Shown here one piece after another: positions 5,801 through 9,633 of a stretch of DNA of 9,633 bases. Position 1 is the stretch's first letter, and the number at the start of each line of letters is the position of its first letter. The notes under the pieces are model-generated. The model was not told where the DNA came from and searched no databases. It saw only the letters and a program-made list of their open reading frames with translations. The DNA comes from CAZKTF01 sp964555565. GTDB lineage: Bacteria; Planctomycetota; JAJSAM01; JAKLKS01. Location: NCBI GenBank assembly GCA_964555565.1, contig CAZKTF010000137.1:1-9633 (forward strand). Direction: 5' to 3'. Position numbers and translations under genes: made by a program.

Positions 5801-7603
5801 CCAGACGCGGATGCGGTGGTGGGCGCGGCCCGCGAGGTGCTCCTCGAGGAGCCGAGGGGGGACCTCGGGGCGCACGACCTCCAGCGCGGCGAGCGGCCCC
5901 CGGGGCGCGAGCAGCCGTCGCGCCTCCTCAAGGAGGGGTCCACGCAGCGCCTCCTCGACCGGGGACGCGAACCCTCGCTTTCGCCTCGGAAGGAGCCCCG
6001 CCGGGACGTCCCGCTCCACCGCGGCGCGCAGGACCCGCTTGCCGCGGAACCCCGCGACCTTGTACGACGACGGCAGCGAGAGCCCGAGATCGACGACCTC
6101 CGGCTCCTGGAAGGGCGAGCGGGCCTCGAGACCGTGGGCCATGGTGGAGACGTCCACCTTCACGTTCATGAAGTCGGGGAGGTGGGTGCGCAGGTCGGTG
6201 CGGAGCATCCGGTCCACGGGGTCCATGCCCCCCGAGCCGTCGTAGATCCCAGCGAGCCACTGCGCGGGGAGGTCCCCGTGGCGGGCCGCGAAGCCCGGGA
6301 GGAGGAGGGCCTCGCGCGCGCCCCCGTTGAAGCACTCGTAGAACTCGTAGTAGCGCCGCGCCTCCGGCATGGCCGCGAGGTCGAGCGCGCGCCGGAGGCG
6401 CCCCGGCGCCACGCGCCGGAGCAGCGCCGCGGTGCCGGAGGGCACGCGGTCGAGCATCCCCAGGTAGGCGTGGCGGTGGTAGCCGCCGAGGACCTCGTCC
6501 CCGCCGTCGCCCGTGAGGGCGACCGTCACCCGCCGCCGCGCGGCGGCCGCGATGCCCGCGGTCACGGGGACGGAGGAGTCCCCGAAGGGCTGCCCGAACC
6601 CGAGGAGGAGGCGCCGGAGGTCCTCGGGTCCCGGGAGGACGGCGTCGAGGGTTTCGTGGTCCGTCCCGAGGTGGCGGGCCAGCGCGGCCGCCTCCCCCGA
6701 CTCGTCGTAGCGCGGGTCGGGGTGGCGGACCGTGAAGGTCCGCACGCGACCCGCCACCGCCACCGCCGCGGCCACGACCGCGGTCGAGTCGAGTCCCCCC
6801 GAGAGGAAGGCCCCCACGGGCACGTCGGCCAGGAGCCGGCGCCGCGTGGCCTCCCGCAGCGCCGTCCGGAGCGCCTCGGCCGCGTCCTCGAAGGACCCGC
6901 GGAAGGTCCCCGGCGCCGGGGGGAACCACCACATCTCGGGGGCCCAGGTCCCGCGCGCGGTCCCGAGGAGGAGGTGCCCCGCCGGCAGCGCCCGCGCGGC
7001 GCGCCAGGCGGTCCAGGGGGCCGGGACGTAGGAGAAGGAGAGGTAGAGCGACAGCGCCTCGGGGTCCGGCTCGCGCGGGAGGTCGCCGATCGCCCGCAGC
7101 GCGTCGAGCGTGCTCGCGAAGTAGAGCCTGCCCCCGCGCATGGCCGTGAAGAGCGGCTTCTCGCCGAGCCGGTCGCGGGCGAGCAGCAGGACCCGCTCCT
7201 TCGCGTCGTAGGCCGCGAAGGCGAACTGCCCCCGCAGCGCCGGGACCGCGCGGGTCCCGCGGCGCGCGAGCAGCCTGAGGAGGACCTCCGTGTCCGAGGC
7301 GGTGGCGAAGGACTCGCCCTCGCGCTCGAGGTCGGCGCGCAGTTCCCGGTAGTTGAAGACCTCCCCGTTGAAGGCGATGTGCCAGCGCGCGTCGGGAGTG
7401 GCCATGGGCTGCGCCCCGCCGGCGAGGTCGAGCACCGCGAGCCGGCGGTGGCCGAGCCCGCAGGAGCCGTCCTCGGCGATCCAGGTCCCCTCGCCGTCGG
7501 GCCCGCGGTGGGCGAGGAGCGCCGTGGCGCGCGCGAGCCGCTCCCGGTCGGGCGCGGGCCCCTCGGCCTGCGCCGTCGCGTACCAGCCCACGAAGCCGCA
7601 CAT
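5759..7603 (-). CDS. asnB: Glutamine-hydrolysing asparagine synthase-type amidotransferase
   Basis: A 614-residue AsnB-family enzyme, the usual length. The N-terminal glutaminase domain (about 2-210) has nucleophile Cys2 exposed after Met removal, HRGPDG (32-37), Arg54 in GHRRLAVLD, FNGEVFNY (78-85) and Asp104 in SDTEVLL, so the glutamine site looks complete. The synthetase domain has the ATP PP-loop LSGGLDST (267-274) and GDGGDE (365-370), with RGFASP near the C-terminus. Glutamine ammonia would be passed to an adenylated carboxylate. AsnB homologues in polysaccharide loci are thought to amidate sugar acids (WbpS is an example), which fits here; true asparagine synthesis cannot be excluded. 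The ATG at 7603 starts 2 bp after the flippase stop, with GGGGGAGAG upstream. Its last 13 codons and stop are duplicated at 4209-4250. Confidence 0.95.
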   Translation of the reverse strand: MCGFVGWYATAQAEGPAPDRERLARATALLAHRGPDGEGTWIAEDGSCGLGHRRLAVLDLAGGAQPMATPDARWHIAFNGEVFNYRELRADLEREGESFATASDTEVLLRLLARRGTRAVPALRGQFAFAAYDAKERVLLLARDRLGEKPLFTAMRGGRLYFASTLDALRAIGDLPREPDPEALSLYLSFSYVPAPWTAWRAARALPAGHLLLGTARGTWAPEMWWFPPAPGTFRGSFEDAAEALRTALREATRRRLLADVPVGAFLSGGLDSTAVVAAAVAVAGRVRTFTVRHPDPRYDESGEAAALARHLGTDHETLDAVLPGPEDLRRLLLGFGQPFGDSSVPVTAGIAAAARRRVTVALTGDGGDEVLGGYHRHAYLGMLDRVPSGTAALLRRVAPGRLRRALDLAAMPEARRYYEFYECFNGGAREALLLPGFAARHGDLPAQWLAGIYDGSGGMDPVDRMLRTDLRTHLPDFMNVKVDVSTMAHGLEARSPFQEPEVVDLGLSLPSSYKVAGFRGKRVLRAAVERDVPAGLLPRRKRGFASPVEEALRGPLLEEARRLLAPRGPLAALEVVRPEVPPRLLEEHLAGRAHHRIRVWVLLALAAWAEGRA

Positions 7604-7605
7604 GG

Positions 7606-9087
7606 CTAGGAACTCTCCCCCGGGGAGGCCGCCCCCGCCCAGCCCTCCGCGGGCCCGGGCGCGACCGCGCCCCGGCGGCGGAGGAGGAACACGCCCGCCG
7701 CGGCGCAGAGCAGCGTCGGGACCCCGAGGCGGACCGCCGCGCCGGCGGCGGTGGCGGGCGGCGCCGCGAGGCGGTCGGTCACCCCGTCCACGACGAGCGC
7801 GAGCGCCAGCAGGCCCACCGCCTCGAGCCCGAGGCGCACCGCGTGGCCCCCGAGCCCGAGCCTCCGGGCGCTCTCATAGAGGAGCATCCCCAGGAGGACC
7901 GCCGAGCCCACCGCGCTGCCCAGCGCCACGCCCGGGAGCCCGTAGCCGGCCAGCACCGCCGCGACCTCGAGCCCGACGGCGACGACGAGCGCGGCGACCT
8001 GGGCCCCGAGCACGCGTCCCTCGAACCCCGCGGTGACGAGCAGGTAGCGGAGCGGGAGGGCCAGCGAGAGGAGGAACATGCCGGCGAGGTAGAGCCGCAG
8101 CGACGGGAGCGCCGGGGCGTAGAAGGGGATCTTCCAGGCCACGAGCGCGTCCATGAAGGCGAGCGCGCCGAGGAGGAGGGCGCCGAGGAAGAGCGCGAGC
8201 GGCCCGAGCACCGCGCCGGCGTAGGAGGCCAGCGCCTCCGGCCGCTCCCCGCTCCGCCCGAAGCGCTCCCCGGCGAAGGGCCAGAGCACGGCCGAGAAGG
8301 TGTCGGGCACGAGGACGAGCGCGGTCCCCCCCCAGACGAGGATCGAGTAGTAGCCGAGGTCCGCGTCGCCGAGCAGTCCCGCCACGACCCAGCGGTCCGA
8401 CTGGAAGTACACGGTCATCGCGAGGCCGACGAGGTAGGCCGGGAGCCCGCGCCGCAGCAGCGCTCCGAGGCCCCTGAGGTCCCGGGGCCCCGGCAGCGGG
8501 ATCGGCTCGGCGAGGCGCGGCCGCGCGGCCAGGACCGCCACGGCGAGCCCGGTGACCCAGGCCAGCAGCGCCCCCGTGATGTAGCGGCCCGGGAGGAACA
8601 GGACGAGGCCGCCCAGGTGCGCCAGCGCGAAGGCCCCCTGCACCAGCGCCACGCGGAGGAACTCCCTCCGCGCCCTGAGCAGGACGATGTCCGAGGCCAG
8701 GACCTGCTGCAGGACGATCGTCGCCCCGAGGAGGACCGCCGCCGCGGCCACCGGCGGGCCGCCGATCCCGCGGAAGAGGACCCCGGCGACCGTGGCCGCG
8801 GCGACGCCCAGGACGAGCGCGCCCGCCAGGGCCGTCCGCTCCACGCGCCGCGCCTCCTCCGCGCGCCCGGCCCCGCGGTGGATGGGCGCGTCGAGCCCGA
8901 GCGCCGAGAGCGCGCCGAGGTGGCTCTCGAGCGCGAGGCCCCTGAGGAGCAGGCAGACGTTCCAGAGCCCGAAGGCCGCAGGCCCCATCGTCTTCGCGAT
9001 GAGGAGGTTCCGGGCGAAGGAGACGGCCGCCCCCGCGACCGCCCCTCCCGTCGCGAGCGCCGTGCCCCGGAGCAGCCTTTGCTTCAC
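7606..9087 (-). CDS. Wzx-type polysaccharide flippase (MOP superfamily)
   Basis: A 493-residue integral membrane protein with about 12-14 hydrophobic helices, typical of the MOP (MATE/Wzx) flippases that turn lipid-linked oligosaccharides from the cytoplasmic to the outer face of the inner membrane. Hallmarks are the N-terminal RNLLIAKTMGPAAFGLWN (26-43), matching the LGxxxFGxW pattern after helix 1, and SDRWVVAGLLGDADLGYYS (230-248), where an Asp-Arg pair in a helix precedes the conserved LGxY turn. The tail after about 470 is polar and Pro/Gly-rich. The start is GTG at 9087, which overlaps the upstream stop as GTGA and implies translational coupling. The substrate cannot be read from sequence. 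Clustering with glycosyltransferases and asnB supports the role. Confidence 0.9.
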   Translation of the reverse strand: MKQRLLRGTALATGGAVAGAAVSFARNLLIAKTMGPAAFGLWNVCLLLRGLALESHLGALSALGLDAPIHRGAGRAEEARRVERTALAGALVLGVAAATVAGVLFRGIGGPPVAAAAVLLGATIVLQQVLASDIVLLRARREFLRVALVQGAFALAHLGGLVLFLPGRYITGALLAWVTGLAVAVLAARPRLAEPIPLPGPRDLRGLGALLRRGLPAYLVGLAMTVYFQSDRWVVAGLLGDADLGYYSILVWGGTALVLVPDTFSAVLWPFAGERFGRSGERPEALASYAGAVLGPLALFLGALLLGALAFMDALVAWKIPFYAPALPSLRLYLAGMFLLSLALPLRYLLVTAGFEGRVLGAQVAALVVAVGLEVAAVLAGYGLPGVALGSAVGSAVLLGMLLYESARRLGLGGHAVRLGLEAVGLLALALVVDGVTDRLAAPPATAAGAAVRLGVPTLLCAAAGVFLLRRRGAVAPGPAEGWAGAASPGESS

Positions 9088-9633
9088 GCGGGCTCCCCGC
9101 GCCCCGCCTCCGCCCCGGCGAGGAGGGCCCCCGCCCCCGCGGCGAGGATCGCCGTGAGCGGGAGCCGGTGGCGGACGACGATCCCGCTGCTCCCCTCGAG
9201 GACCCCGAGCAGCACCAGGAGGACGACCGCGAACAGGACGACGGGGGCCGCCGCGCCGGGCCGGCGGCGGAGCGCGGCCGCGAGGCCCACCGCGCCGAGG
9301 ACCGCGATCGCCAGCCCGCCGAGGGCGAGGAGCCCGTAGACCGCGCGGTGGAGGTGCACCGCCGCCCAGGGCCAGGGCGCCAGCAGGACGAAGGCCGCGC
9401 CCATGGGGAAGTAGGCCAGGACCTGCAGGTGGCCCGTCCAGGCGAGCCCCGGGAGGAAGTCCGCCCCGAGGAGGGAGGCCTCGTCCAGGTGGCGCGGGTC
9501 CACGCCGTTGCGCACGGCGGCCAGGTTCTCCGGCGCGAACCAGGGCCCGTACCTGAGCCCCACCAGGTAGAGGGCCCCGAGCGCCAGGCCCGCGGCGGCG
9601 ACCGCGCGGATGGCCCCCCCCCTCCCGCGCGCG
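9084..9633 (-). CDS. C-terminal part of a polytopic membrane protein, paralogue of the 1407-2801 protein
   Basis: Open from the right edge with no stop, so the gene is truncated by the window and only the last 182 or so residues are seen. The visible part has five hydrophobic segments. It contains VLAYFPMGAAFVLLAPWPW and, before the last helix, VLEGSSGIVVRHR. The same order is found in the protein encoded at 2801-1407 (ALTYLPVGMIHWFFAPLLW, then LVEGNMGIIFRHR), so I read the two as distant paralogues. A role as a membrane glycosyltransferase or polymerase acting on lipid-linked sugars is inferred. An internal GTG at 9563 could start a short protein, but hydrophobic coding sequence continues upstream of it in frame. 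Its TGA overlaps the flippase GTG start by 4 bp. Confidence 0.8.
   Translation of the reverse strand, partial: ARGRGGAIRAVAAAGLALGALYLVGLRYGPWFAPENLAAVRNGVDPRHLDEASLLGADFLPGLAWTGHLQVLAYFPMGAAFVLLAPWPWAAVHLHRAVYGLLALGGLAIAVLGAVGLAAALRRRPGAAAPVVLFAVVLLVLLGVLEGSSGIVVRHRLPLTAILAAGAGALLAGAEAGRGEPA

Noticed and set aside
5440..5943. N-terminal extension of the fic frame to 5943
   Set aside because: It would run through the fic promoter, the direct repeat and the asnB 3' end out of frame. Its residues are Arg/Pro/Ser-rich and the ATG at 5439 has a good ribosome site.

Overview
The window is very GC-rich bacterial DNA. Hand-counted 60-base lines inside asnB are about 80% GC. All seven genes I accept lie on the minus strand, and nothing on the plus strand is convincing. 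Gene content points to a cell-surface polysaccharide (exopolysaccharide or O-antigen type) biosynthesis cluster. GC content and the repeats suggest a high-GC soil or aquatic lineage, perhaps myxobacterial or a candidate phylum, but no phylogenetic marker is present and I do not assign a taxon.

Layout in transcription order (right to left): a C-terminal piece of a polytopic membrane protein that runs off the window (9633-9084); a Wzx-type flippase (9087-7606); an AsnB-type glutamine-dependent amidotransferase (7603-5759); repeat DNA; a Fic-domain protein with its own promoter (5439-4279); repeat DNA; a GT4 glycosyltransferase (4003-2798); a polytopic GT-C-like membrane protein (2801-1407); a second GT4-like glycosyltransferase (1471-362); and a 360-bp array of palindromic repeats. 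The surface-polysaccharide genes are tightly packed: two 4-bp GTGA start/stop overlaps, one 2-bp gap and one 65-bp overlap. They probably once formed a single operon in which glycosyltransferases build a lipid-linked oligosaccharide, the amidotransferase modifies a sugar acid, the flippase exports the unit, and the polytopic proteins transfer or polymerise sugars at the membrane.

The most interesting structure is the fic insertion. fic is flanked by a 188-bp direct repeat (4063-4250 and 5613-5800, 182 of 188 positions identical). The asnB-side copy includes the last 13 codons and stop of asnB. The far copy is therefore a displaced remnant of the asnB 3' end, lying beyond fic. So a segment of about 1,550 bp (fic plus one repeat copy) was inserted or duplicated at the asnB 3' boundary and splits the polysaccharide operon. 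fic is also lower in GC (62-72% in four sampled lines) and has its own promoter, with an exact TATAAT box inside a palindrome and other operator-like repeats.

All three long intergenic spaces hold one family of palindromic repeats. Its paired-hairpin element has 33-nt arms that agree outside and differ at the inner stem in a compensatory way. In the 1-360 region the same hairpin recurs with an exact 45-bp period.
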